Source: a virus
IMG/VR virus record: IMGVR_UViG_3300044612_003464
Coordinates: 1 to 38,546 of that record
Length of the DNA stretch: 38,546 nucleotides
Reading direction: 5' to 3' (one strand)
The notes beneath the pieces are model-generated. The model was not told where the DNA came from. It was given only the letters and a program-made list of their open reading frames with translations, and searched no databases. The position numbers and the translations under genes are program-made. Of this stretch, positions 7,665-15,640 are shown piece by piece; within the stretch, counting starts at the first letter, position 1, and each line of letters opens with the position of its first letter.

Positions 7665-8470
7665 GCGGGCAGGCTGAAACCAGTGAGGAGAGAGGCGGCG
7701 GCGCCGTAGCCAGTGATCGGGCACCAGAGTTGCTGGACTTCGTCCCACGTGCAGGGGAGGCCGTCCTTCCACACGTACTCGAGTTCCCACACGCGGCTCG
7801 TGGCGTAGTCGCACACCACAATCTGGCCGGTGGCGCTCGTATCGACTTCGCCGGTCTCCTTGGCGCGGAGTCGGTACTGGGCCACGCGGCGATTGGTGAA
7901 ACCGAGCTGCAGTCGGGTGCCGTTGCTCAGCTCGGCGAGGGTCGCGGCGGCGAGGCCGTCGAGCTTCACTGCGGTGCCACCGTAGAGGCCCGTGAGGTCG
8001 TGGCGGTTGAGGACGTAGTTGCTCATGTCGGGCGTGGCGGGGGTGAGCGTGCCGGTCGCAGCGTCGAGCCGGGTGATGCAGCCTTCATCGAGCTCCTGCT
8101 CGGCGGCAGCACCAAGGTCGTTGAGGAACGTGCCGCGGAGATTGTCCGGGATGATCACGCGGCCGTCGCTCAAGGTGACGCGCGTGAAGTAGAAGTAGCT
8201 GCCGTACGGGACGGGCTCGGCGGACTGGGCCGCGGTCAGCGCGATCTGGATCTGGCCGGCGAGATCGTCGAGGACGGTGATGCCGGCGCCCTCGGTGAGC
8301 GTCAGATCAGCGTCAGCGTCGGCGGTGGTGGGCGTGCGCTTGAGGATCCACTCGATAGCCGTGGCCAACGTGAGATCGATCGCGGAGCCGTCTTCCGGCT
8401 TCACGATCGTCTGCTGCCAGCGCCCAGAGGCGCCGTGTGGAAGATACAGGGTCGGGCCAAGGCCGCTCAT
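7661..8470 (-). CDS. Virion structural protein, tail-tip/fibre region
   Basis: 269 residues. The N-terminal 110 (WQQTIVKPEDGSAIDLTLAT ... IEWILKR ... VPYGSYFYFTRVTLSDGRVI) have the look of the immunoglobulin-like domain found at the start of many phage baseplate or fibre-associated proteins. The rest mixes short strands with an NYVLNRHDLTGLYGG segment and several Trp/Cys near the end (WELEYVWKDGLPCTWDEVQQ). It is the first gene after a 65-base gap that contains a perfect palindrome (8474-8492) and the TTTGACACC motif 11 bases before the ATG, so it may lead its own transcription unit. It is coupled by ATGA to the secreted protein at 7664. Confidence 0.6.
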   Translation of the reverse strand: MSGLGPTLYLPHGASGRWQQTIVKPEDGSAIDLTLATAIEWILKRTPTTADADADLTLTEGAGITVLDDLAGQIQIALTAAQSAEPVPYGSYFYFTRVTLSDGRVIIPDNLRGTFLNDLGAAAEQELDEGCITRLDAATGTLTPATPDMSNYVLNRHDLTGLYGGTAVKLDGLAAATLAELSNGTRLQLGFTNRRVAQYRLRAKETGEVDTSATGQIVVCDYATSRVWELEYVWKDGLPCTWDEVQQLWCPITGYGAAASLLTGFSLPA

Positions 8471-8473
8471 CGA

Positions 8474-8492
8474 CCTTTGACGGTGTCAAAGG
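8474..8492. promoter_or_regulatory. Perfect palindrome containing TTTGACACC motif
   Basis: CCTTTGAC-GGT-GTCAAAGG is an 8-base perfect inverted repeat with a 3-base centre. It lies in the gap before the minus-strand gene starting at 8470. The minus strand reads TTTGACACC at 8490-8482, eleven bases from the start codon, the same spacing as at 25716-25724. It could be an operator for a dimeric regulator or a late-gene signal. Confidence 0.45.
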
Positions 8493-8535
8493 GAAGGCGA
8501 GAGGCGCGGGGCGAGAGGCGAGAGGGCGGAGGGCG

Positions 8536-9024
8536 TCAGCCGGCAGCCGAGAGCGGGGGCCACTTGCGGAGGGGGCACGTTTCCGTCGCGAGCCAACGCT
8601 TCAGCTTCGTGCAGCCGCAGTTGGGGGCGTTGCACTTACCCAAGCCGGCCCGGGCAGCGCCATCCCAATGGGGACAGCTTTCGCACGCAACGGAGCGAGC
8701 GGCGTATTCATCTTCCGTGACCAGCACCCGCTCGCCGTGCAGCGCGGCGGCAGCGGCACGCCACGCGGCGTACGCGGCGCGGGTGGCGAGGTCGATCACG
8801 GTGGGCTCGGCGGCACGGATAGGGAGCGGACGAAGCGTACTTTCATTCGGCGGCGTGAATTGATCGCAGCGGCCGTAGCGTCCCCAATGATTTGCTGGAC
8901 ACGCGGCGCATGGGGCACCGTGAAACGCCGCGACACGCTGGTGCTCGCACGGCGCGGAGCATCGACCGCAGATTTCAGCGCGGACTTGAACGACCCCCGC
9001 AGGCATGGCCACCGGACCGCTCAT
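8536..9024 (-). CDS. Cys-rich zinc-ribbon-like protein
   Basis: 162 residues from ATG 9024 (overlaps the upstream stop as ATGA); a further in-frame ATG lies at 9036. Three Cys clusters are visible: CGRCSAPCEHQ, CAACPANHWGRYGRCDQ, and CESCPHWDGAARAGLGKCNA followed by CGCTKLKRW and CPLRKWP. These CxxC-type spacings suggest two or more zinc-binding knuckles; a middle Ala-rich helix separates them. The last cluster resembles the 'C..CPHW....LG.C' proteins that occur in phage tail-fibre neighbourhoods, whose role I do not know. It sits between two structural genes and is probably a small virion or assembly protein. Confidence 0.6.
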   Translation of the reverse strand: MSGPVAMPAGVVQVRAEICGRCSAPCEHQRVAAFHGAPCAACPANHWGRYGRCDQFTPPNESTLRPLPIRAAEPTVIDLATRAAYAAWRAAAAALHGERVLVTEDEYAARSVACESCPHWDGAARAGLGKCNAPNCGCTKLKRWLATETCPLRKWPPLSAAG

Positions 9025-9929
9025 GGGCATTCGCACGAAACGGCAATGTCAGTGATCGTGACGGATCCGTTGACTGCCTGCTCATCAATTTCCCACTCGC
9101 CCGTTTCCGATGCCAACCCGTTCCAATCATAGACGCGATTGTTGAGAATATAAGGACTTCCCACGGCAGGCGTAAAAAGTTCGTTCCACGTTATTTTGTA
9201 ACATGTGAAACCTGTCAGGTCGGGCAACTGGAACTTGTATTTGAAGCGCCGAATCGTGTACGTGAGCTCATCTGATTCCAGGTCGCGAAAACTTGAGCAG
9301 GTCCCCACCCAAGTGCCGGGATAGGACGGCAATGCGGCGACGACATCGGAGATCAATTGCGCCGTCGTGTACTCGTCAGAAAGCGTCAGAGTCACAGTTG
9401 ATCCCCCGGCGCCAGCACTGCCGCACGGCGGACTCGCATACTCTTTCACTGTGGTAGAAACGACGGTCGGACCGCTGCAGCCGTAAAGGGCCACTGCTGT
9501 GCTGCCACTGCAATCGACATCCCACATCTGGAGGCCGTTGGGCCCGGCCCCGGCTTCGATTTGCCCTGACGCACCTGTCAGAGAAATACTCGCAGAGCAG
9601 GTGCCTGAGACGGTCACATCGAGTTGACGGGTATCGCTGGAACTGCATCCAGACCGCGAAAATGTGACCGCTCCCGACCAAGTATTCGTGTAGGTATAAC
9701 CCGACAAGTACACGGAATCCGTGAGTCCGCCGCTCTGCGTTTTAACCAGGTACTTCTTGGGTGGGCTCGACGGCGTGCCGAATTCATCGTGGCCACACTT
9801 CGTCGCGCTCGCGCTGATACTGTCGCAGAGGAGCGTTGGAGCGGGAGCCGCCGGCGTGGGCGCACACGGATCATTGGTGCAGCCGGGACAGCCGCCGGAA
9901 CAATCCGTACCTTTGATGAAAGTAGCCAC
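9021..9929 (-). CDS. Cys-rich virion protein
   Basis: 302 residues from GTG 9929. The N-terminal end is a dense Cys motif (DCSGGCPGCTNDPC) followed by a Pro/Ala linker, then a beta-rich body with many isolated cysteines and repeated Ser/Thr strands (VSGTCSASISLTGASGQIEA, STVTLTLSDEYTTAQLISDV). The C-terminal part includes IRRFKYKFQLPDLTGFTCYK and ends CECP. It is not recognised. The number of cysteines is far above that of neighbouring virion proteins, so it may be disulfide-stabilised outside the cell or metal-binding. It lies between a 154-residue structural protein and the zinc-ribbon gene. Confidence 0.6.
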   Translation of the reverse strand: MATFIKGTDCSGGCPGCTNDPCAPTPAAPAPTLLCDSISASATKCGHDEFGTPSSPPKKYLVKTQSGGLTDSVYLSGYTYTNTWSGAVTFSRSGCSSSDTRQLDVTVSGTCSASISLTGASGQIEAGAGPNGLQMWDVDCSGSTAVALYGCSGPTVVSTTVKEYASPPCGSAGAGGSTVTLTLSDEYTTAQLISDVVAALPSYPGTWVGTCSSFRDLESDELTYTIRRFKYKFQLPDLTGFTCYKITWNELFTPAVGSPYILNNRVYDWNGLASETGEWEIDEQAVNGSVTITDIAVSCECP

Positions 9930-9932
9930 CGC

Positions 9933-10397
9933 TTACGGGTCGTACGGGTCGCTGGCTATCACTAGCATCTTCTTGGCGACACCGGCCACGCACACATCAA
10001 TTTCCTTGATGCTCATGTCATGCGAAAGGTCACTCTCGTCGATCGCCAGCGTGTTCGCGCCGACCAACTCAATTCGGCTGTAGGTGATCGCCACGTAGAC
10101 GGTCGCCCCGTTGTTACGAGCCAGGATCTCACTGCCGTCCATCTGGGTGACGTTGGCCCCCGAGGCGCCCACTCGTACCAGCGAGGGATAGGTTGAAGGC
10201 GTCGCCCACGTCGAGTGCTTCGGCACTTTGTTGAGCTTGCCGTCGCTGCCGATGACATCGATCGCCGCGCCCTCGCTGCCGGCACTGGGGCTCTGATTTG
10301 AGGCCCGGGTGCGCACAAGGGTGTTGCCCTTGGCCTTGGCGATGTTGACGCCAGGACCGGCCTGCAGCTTGCCGCGTCGCTTGACGACGATCTTCAT
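9933..10397 (-). CDS. Hypothetical virion protein, 154 residues
   Basis: Not recognised. It has a basic N-terminus (MKIVVKRRGKLQAGPGVNIA) then alternating short strands (GATVYVAITYSRIELVGANT; KKMLVIASDPYDP). Its start overlaps the stop of the upstream 376-residue structural gene as ATGA (10394-10397), so the two are probably made together. Size and position after the tape measure suggest a small tail-tip or baseplate component. Confidence 0.55.
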   Translation of the reverse strand: MKIVVKRRGKLQAGPGVNIAKAKGNTLVRTRASNQSPSAGSEGAAIDVIGSDGKLNKVPKHSTWATPSTYPSLVRVGASGANVTQMDGSEILARNNGATVYVAITYSRIELVGANTLAIDESDLSHDMSIKEIDVCVAGVAKKMLVIASDPYDP

Positions 10398-11524
10398 TGG
10401 GCTTTCACGAGGCGCGTGGAGCGCCGGTAGATGTTGCCGAGATAGCGGCCCAGGGAAGATCCCTCGGCGACGATCTCGCTGCCGTCGACGACGAGGGTCG
10501 CGTACGCACTGCTGGTCGGAATCGTGGTGGCCGAGAGGGTCGTCGTGATGGCGCCGGTGTTGTCGATCGGGCGGAACTGCTGGGTCAGCGGCAGATCGAC
10601 GTCGAGGTTGGCCAGCGACGACAGCGCGTAGTCATTCACGATGCGGCTGCTCACCACGAGGGTCTCGGCATTGGTGCGCCCGATGGCGGTCTCGGCCACC
10701 GTGCCGGATACGCTGCTCGCCGCACCGACGGTGCCTTGCATCGCGCCGGGGATCGTGACGCTCACACCCGATGAGACGGCCGTGGCTTTGCCGAAAAAGC
10801 CCTGCTGATACACCTTGCCGCCGCGGGTGTATTTGACCTGCGCATACACGTTTTCCCCGACGGAGATGCCGGTCGCATTGGTGCCGATGATCACGGTGCC
10901 AGAGCCGGCGTTGGCGATGCTGGAGGCGTTGAAGGAAGTCCCAGGCGTGCCGGGCGGGTACGCGGGGAATTCAAACGCGAACGACTCGGGCTCGCTCCAC
11001 TGGCTGGGCACCGTGGCGAAGAGCCGCTCGTAGCGCACCTGGCCGCCGTCGACATCGCGGAGGGCGCCCTGGCGCACGAAGTACGCGGCCGGGAGCGTGA
11101 TGTCGCAGGTGCCATCAGCGGAGAAGGCAGAGGCCGTGCCGGCGCGCGCGTTGGCGAGCGTGGAGGCGAGCTTGATGACGGTGGCTGAAACGCGGATCGC
11201 GAAGAACGCACCCGCGCTGATGCCGGTCATGCCGGAGACGTTGGCGACGGTGATGGGGCAGCCGGTGAACAGCTTGTGAGCCGCGGCAAAGGTGAGCGAC
11301 TCGTCATCCGCCTCGCCGACCACGCCGGTACGCGTGGAGCCGTCGAAATCGGCGTCGAGCGTGTCGAGGGGCATGGCCTTGTACGTCTCGAGCGAACCTT
11401 CGAACGTACGCTGGACCGTAAAATGATCGGTGCAGCCCTGCTCGTACAAGGGGAAGTCCAACTCGCGCAGCTTCGACTCGTAGTGCGTGCCCCAGCCAGC
11501 GGAAGTGTAAGAAGTGGCTGGCAT
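10394..11524 (-). CDS. Tail structural protein downstream of tape measure
   Basis: 376 residues, beta-rich. Residues about 88-143 (CPITVANVSGMTGISAGAFF ... IRVSATVIKLASTLANARAGTA) form a small module also present in the 19901-21073 protein (IRVSDTTCKLATSYSNAVAGTAI), a type I recognise from phage fibre and virion proteins. Near residues 195-275 is another strand-rich unit (GTVIIGTNATGISVGENVYA). Position directly after the tape measure is where distal-tail and tail-tip proteins are encoded; this is the best candidate for a distal tail protein here, but no family signature is decisive. The upstream leader is TCCTAAACC before ATG, with no Shine-Dalgarno. Confidence 0.6.
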   Translation of the reverse strand: MPATSYTSAGWGTHYESKLRELDFPLYEQGCTDHFTVQRTFEGSLETYKAMPLDTLDADFDGSTRTGVVGEADDESLTFAAAHKLFTGCPITVANVSGMTGISAGAFFAIRVSATVIKLASTLANARAGTASAFSADGTCDITLPAAYFVRQGALRDVDGGQVRYERLFATVPSQWSEPESFAFEFPAYPPGTPGTSFNASSIANAGSGTVIIGTNATGISVGENVYAQVKYTRGGKVYQQGFFGKATAVSSGVSVTIPGAMQGTVGAASSVSGTVAETAIGRTNAETLVVSSRIVNDYALSSLANLDVDLPLTQQFRPIDNTGAITTTLSATTIPTSSAYATLVVDGSEIVAEGSSLGRYLGNIYRRSTRLVKAQ

Positions 11525-11527
11525 GGT

Positions 11528-12751
11528 TTAGGAATCCTCGACCTCGATCTCGATCGTGGCGTTCTTGATCGCAGCGCCCGCTTCCTTCAGCTCGGCGGCT
11601 GCGCTCTTCAGATCGCTGGCAGCATCGTTGCCTTTGGCGTTCTGCATATCGACGAACGATTGCGGCCGCTGGTAGTCGCCACCGTACTTGGCATTGAGGG
11701 CGGCGTTGCGGGCCGCAAGTTCTCCGCCGTACTTGGAATCCCACGTCTGCCCAGCCCCGGCCGCACCTACGCCAGATCCGCCGCCGGCGCCGCCCCGCCG
11801 GATGGCGCCGACAGAACCCTCGGCGTCGCCGAAGCCGTTTTCTCGCGCCTTCGCGACGGCCCGGTCGCGGAAAGATTTAGCCAGGCTGAATCGCCCGCCG
11901 GCCTCCGCGGAGCGGCCGCGCTCTTGCAGTTGCATCACCTCGGCGGCCAGGCGCTCACGCTCTGATCGCCGACCGGGGCCGCGGCGGCTCGCGACTTCCT
12001 CCACGCTCATTCCAAATGCCGTGCGGTTGCCTTTCATCGCCGAAGGATCGATCTGCTCCTTCTTGTCCATCTTGGCGTTCAGTTCGCGGACCTCAGCGAA
12101 TTTCTGCTCGAGCGCCAGAGCTGCTTTTTTCGCCGCCAGAGAGCCGGGTGTGAGGCGCCCGATTTCTACAAACAGCTCGTACTGTTCCTGGGTCAACGCA
12201 TTCATCCGCTCCGCGTCGCTCATCTCCGCGAGACGGTTGGCGCGGCGCGCATCGGACAGTGACTTGTCCGTCGCAGCCATCTCACGATCGATGCGCGCGC
12301 GGTTGTTCTTCAGATCAATTTCGCGCTGCTTCTGATCTTCCTTGTTTTGCTGGATAGCGCCGACCTCTTCGTCGCTTGAGCCAGTGCCGAGCTTTTTCCC
12401 AATCGCACGGCCAGCGGTGGTGAAAAAAGACAGGGCGGCGATACCCGCTTCCTGAATGTTTTCTTTGATCATGTCCCATCGGTCGGCGTAGGCCGCCACC
12501 GAAGCGACACCAGTGCTCACTTCCATGCCGAGCGCCTTCGCTTCCGTACGCGCATCCTGCGCAGCCTGAAGGATGGAACGAAAGCCCTGGACTATGGCGC
12601 CGGCCCCGAGAAGCCCACCAAACCCGCCAAAGCCACCCACTTTGGCGCCGCGCTTGAACGCAGCGAGCATGCCATTGGCCTTTGTCAATCCGGCCGAGAA
12701 GGCGCTGACATCCATCCCGAGGTAAGCCTGCACTCTGGCACGTGTGCTCAT
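11528..12751 (-). CDS. Tape measure protein (short)
   Basis: 407 residues. The N-terminus (ARVQAYLGMDVSAFSAGLTK ... ANGMLAAFKRGAKVGGFGGF) has the pattern seen at the start of tape measure proteins: a short beta segment, amphipathic helix, then a Gly/hydrophobic stretch (GGLLGAGAIVQGFRS). The central 120-270 region is long charged helix/coiled coil (KEDQKQREIDLKNNRARIDR, QLQERGRSAEAG); a Gly-rich linker (GGAGGGSGVGAAGAG) precedes a helical end. At about 0.15 nm per residue this implies a tail of roughly 60 nm, short for a siphophage. Its ATG abuts the stop of the preceding chaperone-like gene, as usual for this pair. Confidence 0.75.
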   Translation of the reverse strand: MSTRARVQAYLGMDVSAFSAGLTKANGMLAAFKRGAKVGGFGGFGGLLGAGAIVQGFRSILQAAQDARTEAKALGMEVSTGVASVAAYADRWDMIKENIQEAGIAALSFFTTAGRAIGKKLGTGSSDEEVGAIQQNKEDQKQREIDLKNNRARIDREMAATDKSLSDARRANRLAEMSDAERMNALTQEQYELFVEIGRLTPGSLAAKKAALALEQKFAEVRELNAKMDKKEQIDPSAMKGNRTAFGMSVEEVASRRGPGRRSERERLAAEVMQLQERGRSAEAGGRFSLAKSFRDRAVAKARENGFGDAEGSVGAIRRGGAGGGSGVGAAGAGQTWDSKYGGELAARNAALNAKYGGDYQRPQSFVDMQNAKGNDAASDLKSAAAELKEAGAAIKNATIEIEVEDS

Positions 12752-13431
12752 CAGGCGCCAGGCGCAGCCAGCGCGTTAATGCGATTCAGTTTATCGGCCC
12801 AGAGCCGCGACACTTCGGCGTCGAATACAATCGGGGCTTTCCCTGCGGCAGCACGGCGCTCGGCAGAGATCAGGCGCAAGTACTGGAAAAGCTCCGGCAA
12901 CGGCAGCGAGCGAATCTCGGCGCGGCTCCATGGAAAACGTGCGGCGAGCGTCGATATCCAGTGAATGGCAAAGCTTACGCCGACCGGGTCCGGCGGCGGC
13001 GCTTCCCCAGGCTCGATCGTCGGACCGCGCGGAGCATCCGCAAAGACCGCGCGCATGTATTCGCCCACGCCTTGGGCACGTTCCACCGGATCGAAGAGGA
13101 CGGCTTGCTTGAAGAACGCGGCCCGGGCAGTGGCTGAGGGCGAGAACTGCGGAGACAGATACCAGATGAGCATCACGTCGTGGGTCGTCCAGAAGCTGGC
13201 GGCGGCTGCTTCGTCTTCGGGCACAGGCAGACCACAGACGTGCGCATTGCCCTGCACGCTGAGCGTCAGATAATCATCGAAGGTCAAGACGCGGATCGGC
13301 ACGCCGCAGATCTCGAAAGGCACGTCGACCAGGATTGCGTCGCGTCGCTCCTCCGTCTCGCGCAGCGCGGCGGCGATGCGACTCTCGTACTCAGCCTCGA
13401 TGGAGGCGATTTGCTCTGGGATGGGCGGCAC
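12751..13431 (-). CDS. Tail assembly chaperone candidate
   Basis: 226 residues from GTG 13431. Mostly helical with an acidic N-terminus; the segment EICGVPIRVLTFDDYLTLSV and the Trp-rich helix SFWTTHDVMLIWYLSPQFSP resemble the globular part of tail assembly chaperones, which bind the tape measure before polymerisation. The gene immediately precedes the tape measure and overlaps it by one base, the classical position. I did not find a programmed frameshift site or a second overlapping product. Directly upstream of the start is a hairpin with a U-tract (13435-13491). Confidence 0.55.
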   Translation of the reverse strand: MPPIPEQIASIEAEYESRIAAALRETEERRDAILVDVPFEICGVPIRVLTFDDYLTLSVQGNAHVCGLPVPEDEAAAASFWTTHDVMLIWYLSPQFSPSATARAAFFKQAVLFDPVERAQGVGEYMRAVFADAPRGPTIEPGEAPPPDPVGVSFAIHWISTLAARFPWSRAEIRSLPLPELFQYLRLISAERRAAAGKAPIVFDAEVSRLWADKLNRINALAAPGA

Positions 13432-13434
13432 AAG

Positions 13435-13491
13435 AAAAAGACCCGGCTCGGTGCGACGCTGCGCGGGGCAGACGGCGGCGCCGGCCGGGTC
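13435..13491 (-). terminator. Hairpin with U-tract before a late gene start
   Basis: On the minus strand, GACCCGGC (13491-13484) pairs with GCCGGGTC (13447-13440) across a GC-rich 36-base loop and is followed by TTTTT (13439-13435). It would act as an intrinsic terminator or attenuator; the GTG of the next gene lies at 13431, only four bases on. Confidence 0.55.
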
Positions 13492-13509
13492 GGAGAAAGG
13501 CGGTGAACG

Positions 13510-13884
13510 TTACGGGAGCTGCGCGAGCGGGGTGACCGAGCGGTAGTCGATCTGGCAGGTCCAGAAGTCACCCTCAGGGCGAGCCGAGGTGGGGCCGAAG
13601 CAGACGTACCGCACGCCATCGACATCGAACTCGGTGAATTCCGGCGGCACGGGCGTGTTGCGGGTCGCGAGCTGAAGCGTGAGGCCGCTCTGCCGGTGCG
13701 GCCCCTTACGCAGCATGAATTCGGCGTCGTCGCCAAATTCATCGGGGCGGCTCACCTCGCGCGTCTCGGCCTTGGGCTCCCAGTTCATGGCCCGGTAGGC
13801 GATGCCGCCGATGTAGATCGTGCGGCCGCCATAGGGAGCAGCCGAGGCGCCGCCGGCGATGTTGCTGTAGTTGGTTTGGCCCAT
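13510..13884 (-). CDS. Virion protein, tail tube/neck region
   Basis: 124 residues, not firmly recognised. It opens with a Gly/Ala/Tyr-rich segment (NYSNIAGGASAAPYGGRTIY) and continues as beta strands with RYVCFGPTSARPEGDFWTCQ near the end. Position between the 137-residue virion protein and the tail chaperone is that of a tail-tube or tail-associated protein. It is followed by a gap with an attenuator-like hairpin, so it could be the last gene of a sub-operon. The leader is TAACCGCCC directly before ATG, reusing the upstream stop. Confidence 0.5.
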   Translation of the reverse strand: MGQTNYSNIAGGASAAPYGGRTIYIGGIAYRAMNWEPKAETREVSRPDEFGDDAEFMLRKGPHRQSGLTLQLATRNTPVPPEFTEFDVDGVRYVCFGPTSARPEGDFWTCQIDYRSVTPLAQLP

Positions 13885-13890
13885 GGGCGG

Positions 13891-14304
13891 TTACATCACG
13901 GCGCCGCTGGCCGTGGGATTGAGGTTCATCTTCGAGGTGGACTTCGCGATGCCGAGAACGACGGGGAAAGCGCCGCTGCTCGGGACATCGTGCGCAATAC
14001 CGCCGGCGGTGTTGGAGGCGAAGACCGCGGTACCGTTGGTCAGCGTGCCGCCCGGGGTGAAATCCGAATCCTTCATGCACACGACGCCGGGCTGACCATT
14101 GGCGCCACCGACGAGCGCGATGCCGCGCCGCCGGGTGGCTTCATAGCCGGTGCCGAGATTGGCATCGTACAGTTGCCAAAGGTTATTGTCGTCGAGAAAC
14201 ACACACTGGCCCGCGGTCACCGTGGCGCCAAAATTGAAGCGGCGTTCGATGTCGGCGGAAGCAGAGGCGAGAACGGATCCAGCAGTGACGGAAATATCAG
14301 CCAT
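13891..14304 (-). CDS. Virion structural/decoration-like protein, 137 residues
   Basis: Compact beta-rich protein (MADISVTAGSVLASASADIE ... GATVTAGQCVFLDDNNLWQL ... GIALVGGANGQPGVVCMKDS ... TNGTAVFASNTAGGI). The layout 'vTaGq.vyld......l........a.giAl..a..GQ.v.v......' is common to small phage capsid-decoration and tail-tube-associated proteins of the kind annotated as DUF2190-like. Its exact role is uncertain. The TTTGACACC motif (14342-14350, minus) lies 37 bases before the ATG and the leader CTAACCACCTCCGCCC runs into the start. Confidence 0.55.
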   Translation of the reverse strand: MADISVTAGSVLASASADIERRFNFGATVTAGQCVFLDDNNLWQLYDANLGTGYEATRRRGIALVGGANGQPGVVCMKDSDFTPGGTLTNGTAVFASNTAGGIAHDVPSSGAFPVVLGIAKSTSKMNLNPTASGAVM

Positions 14305-14341
14305 GGGCGGAGGTGGTTAGCGGAGACGATCGTGGGGCGGG

Positions 14342-14350
14342 GGTGTCAAA
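14342..14350 (-). promoter_or_regulatory. TTTGACACC motif upstream of 14304 gene
   Basis: Minus-strand TTTGACACC followed by CCCGCCC, 37 bases before the start codon. It shares the core with sites before 8470, 18566, 25704 and 28889. It contains TTGACA, the sigma-70 -35 hexamer, but no matching -10 box is evident at the usual distance. Confidence 0.4.
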
Positions 14351-14360
14351 CAGCGGCGGG

Positions 14361-14867
14361 TCAGATCGGCCAAGCGGTGGGGCGGATGTAGAGGTTGAAC
14401 GCCCACACCGTGACCCACTCGCTGAGCAGCTTTTCCGTCTCCTCATCGCGGAAGCGCGCGCGCGCCGACGAGATTTCCGTGAGCGAGCAGACGTCCAGGT
14501 ACGGGAGATTGGTGGCGTTGATCGTCTGCGTCTCCGGGGAGAAGAGCGTGCGCAGCGAGCCGCGCGCCGCGCCCAGGGTCTCGGCCGAGATCTTGAGCTG
14601 ATCGTACACGAGCCGCAGCGCAAGCGTGCCGGAGAAGGCGGTCTGGGCGCCGGTGTCGGCGCGCACGAGGTTGCTCCCTTGCGGGCCCGGGGGATCGCCG
14701 AGCGAGATCTCAAACTCGAGCCGCGGAGTCGTCAGCGGCTGGCTCGAGTCGTGGCCCACCACCTGGAAGCCATAGGGCGCCGACGCGTACGGGAGAAGCA
14801 CGGTCGCGAGGACCGTATCGAGCTGAGTCTCGAAATCACGGAGAGCAGCGAGGGAAGGCGCGGGCAC
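14361..14867 (-). CDS. Tail completion/terminator-like protein
   Basis: 168 residues from GTG 14867. Helical start (LAALRDFETQLDTVLATVLL) followed by strands (GFQVVGHDSSQPLTTPRLEF, TLALRLVYDQLKISAET) and a helical end with Trp (TEKLLSEWVTVWAFNLYIRP). This alpha/beta pattern, the 'R.EF.....' strand and the position after an HK97-gp10-like protein agree with a tail terminator or tail completion protein. The start codon lies directly behind a terminator-like hairpin with U-tract, an unusual setting with no purine-rich ribosome binding site. Confidence 0.55.
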   Translation of the reverse strand: MPAPSLAALRDFETQLDTVLATVLLPYASAPYGFQVVGHDSSQPLTTPRLEFEISLGDPPGPQGSNLVRADTGAQTAFSGTLALRLVYDQLKISAETLGAARGSLRTLFSPETQTINATNLPYLDVCSLTEISSARARFRDEETEKLLSEWVTVWAFNLYIRPTAWPI

Positions 14868-14868
14868 G

Positions 14869-14895
14869 AAAAAGCCCCGCTGTCAAAGGCGGGGC
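14869..14895 (-). terminator. Intrinsic terminator-like hairpin with U-tract
   Basis: Minus strand: GCCCCGC (14895-14889), loop CTTTGACA, GCGGGGC (14880-14874), then TTTTT (14873-14869). A strong short GC stem followed by a U-run fits an intrinsic terminator. It separates the gene ending at 14920 from the GTG at 14867. The loop itself carries the TTTGACA core seen upstream of other late genes. Confidence 0.65.
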
Positions 14896-14919
14896 TTGTG
14901 AGGGTCAGCGCAGCAGCAG

Positions 14920-15636
14920 TTACCCTCGACGAAAACCGCTCTGCCCCGCATCTCGCGAAAGCCGGTACTCGATCTGCCGCTCGAGATTGTTCGTCGCGTA
15001 ACGCAGAGCGTAGGGAACGCGGCGCTCCAATTCCTCCCACGGTGAATTTGCCGGGGCGAAGCACGTCATCTCGACGAAGTAGCGCGGCGCGGCAAAGCTC
15101 ATGCGAATCGTGCCGCGGCTGCCACCGTGCCGGGCGATCCACGCCGGCACAGAGGCGTTGAGCTGACGGGCGCTGGCGACCCAGCCCGAGGCAAGCTTTC
15201 CGACCTGGCGAAACAGGAGGCGGCGCATCGCGACGTACTGGCGCACATCGACAAAGTAGGGCTGGGGCCGATCGCGCCGCGTCTTGGCGCCGGGGCGCTT
15301 GTACGTCGTGAAGTGACGGCGGTGAATCGGCACGGGATCGGGCGGCGGCGGGCCCTTGCCCTTGATGCGCACCGGAGAGAAGATTGTGGCGAGATCGCGA
15401 TTGATCGCACGTTCGCCCTGGCGACGTGCTGCAGAACCGGTGACGCCACGACTGGCGGGCGGGGTGATCTGCAGGAGGCCGGACCCTTGGCGCGGATTGC
15501 TGAGGGTCATCTTGGCCGCCGTGCGCAAGACGTCGGCCTGGCTCTTGCCGGTCAGCCGCGCCCAGCGCTGCGACGCCGCCTGAAACTCGCGGAGCTCGAT
15601 GTCGAGCCGAACGGGACTGCCGACTTGCGTGGCCAC
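14920..15636 (-). CDS. HK97 gp10-like minor tail/connector protein
   Basis: 238 residues if started at GTG 15636, immediately after the upstream stop (15641); the frame stays open further upstream, but that part is low-complexity shadow of the next gene. Residues 1-60 (VRLDIELREFQAASQRWARL ... TGKSQADVLRTAAKMTLSNP) match the amphipathic N-terminal helix pattern of HK97-gp10-type neck/tail proteins. The middle is basic and Pro-rich; the end (WEELERRVPYALRYATNNLE) is helical. Such proteins link the head completion complex to the tail. Confidence 0.55.
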   Translation of the reverse strand: MATQVGSPVRLDIELREFQAASQRWARLTGKSQADVLRTAAKMTLSNPRQGSGLLQITPPASRGVTGSAARRQGERAINRDLATIFSPVRIKGKGPPPPDPVPIHRRHFTTYKRPGAKTRRDRPQPYFVDVRQYVAMRRLLFRQVGKLASGWVASARQLNASVPAWIARHGGSRGTIRMSFAAPRYFVEMTCFAPANSPWEELERRVPYALRYATNNLERQIEYRLSRDAGQSGFRRG

Positions 15637-15640
15637 GGGC

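Noticed and set aside
12751-13509. Programmed frameshift joining two tail-chaperone products
   Set aside because: No slippery heptamer with an overlapping second frame was seen before the tape measure gene.
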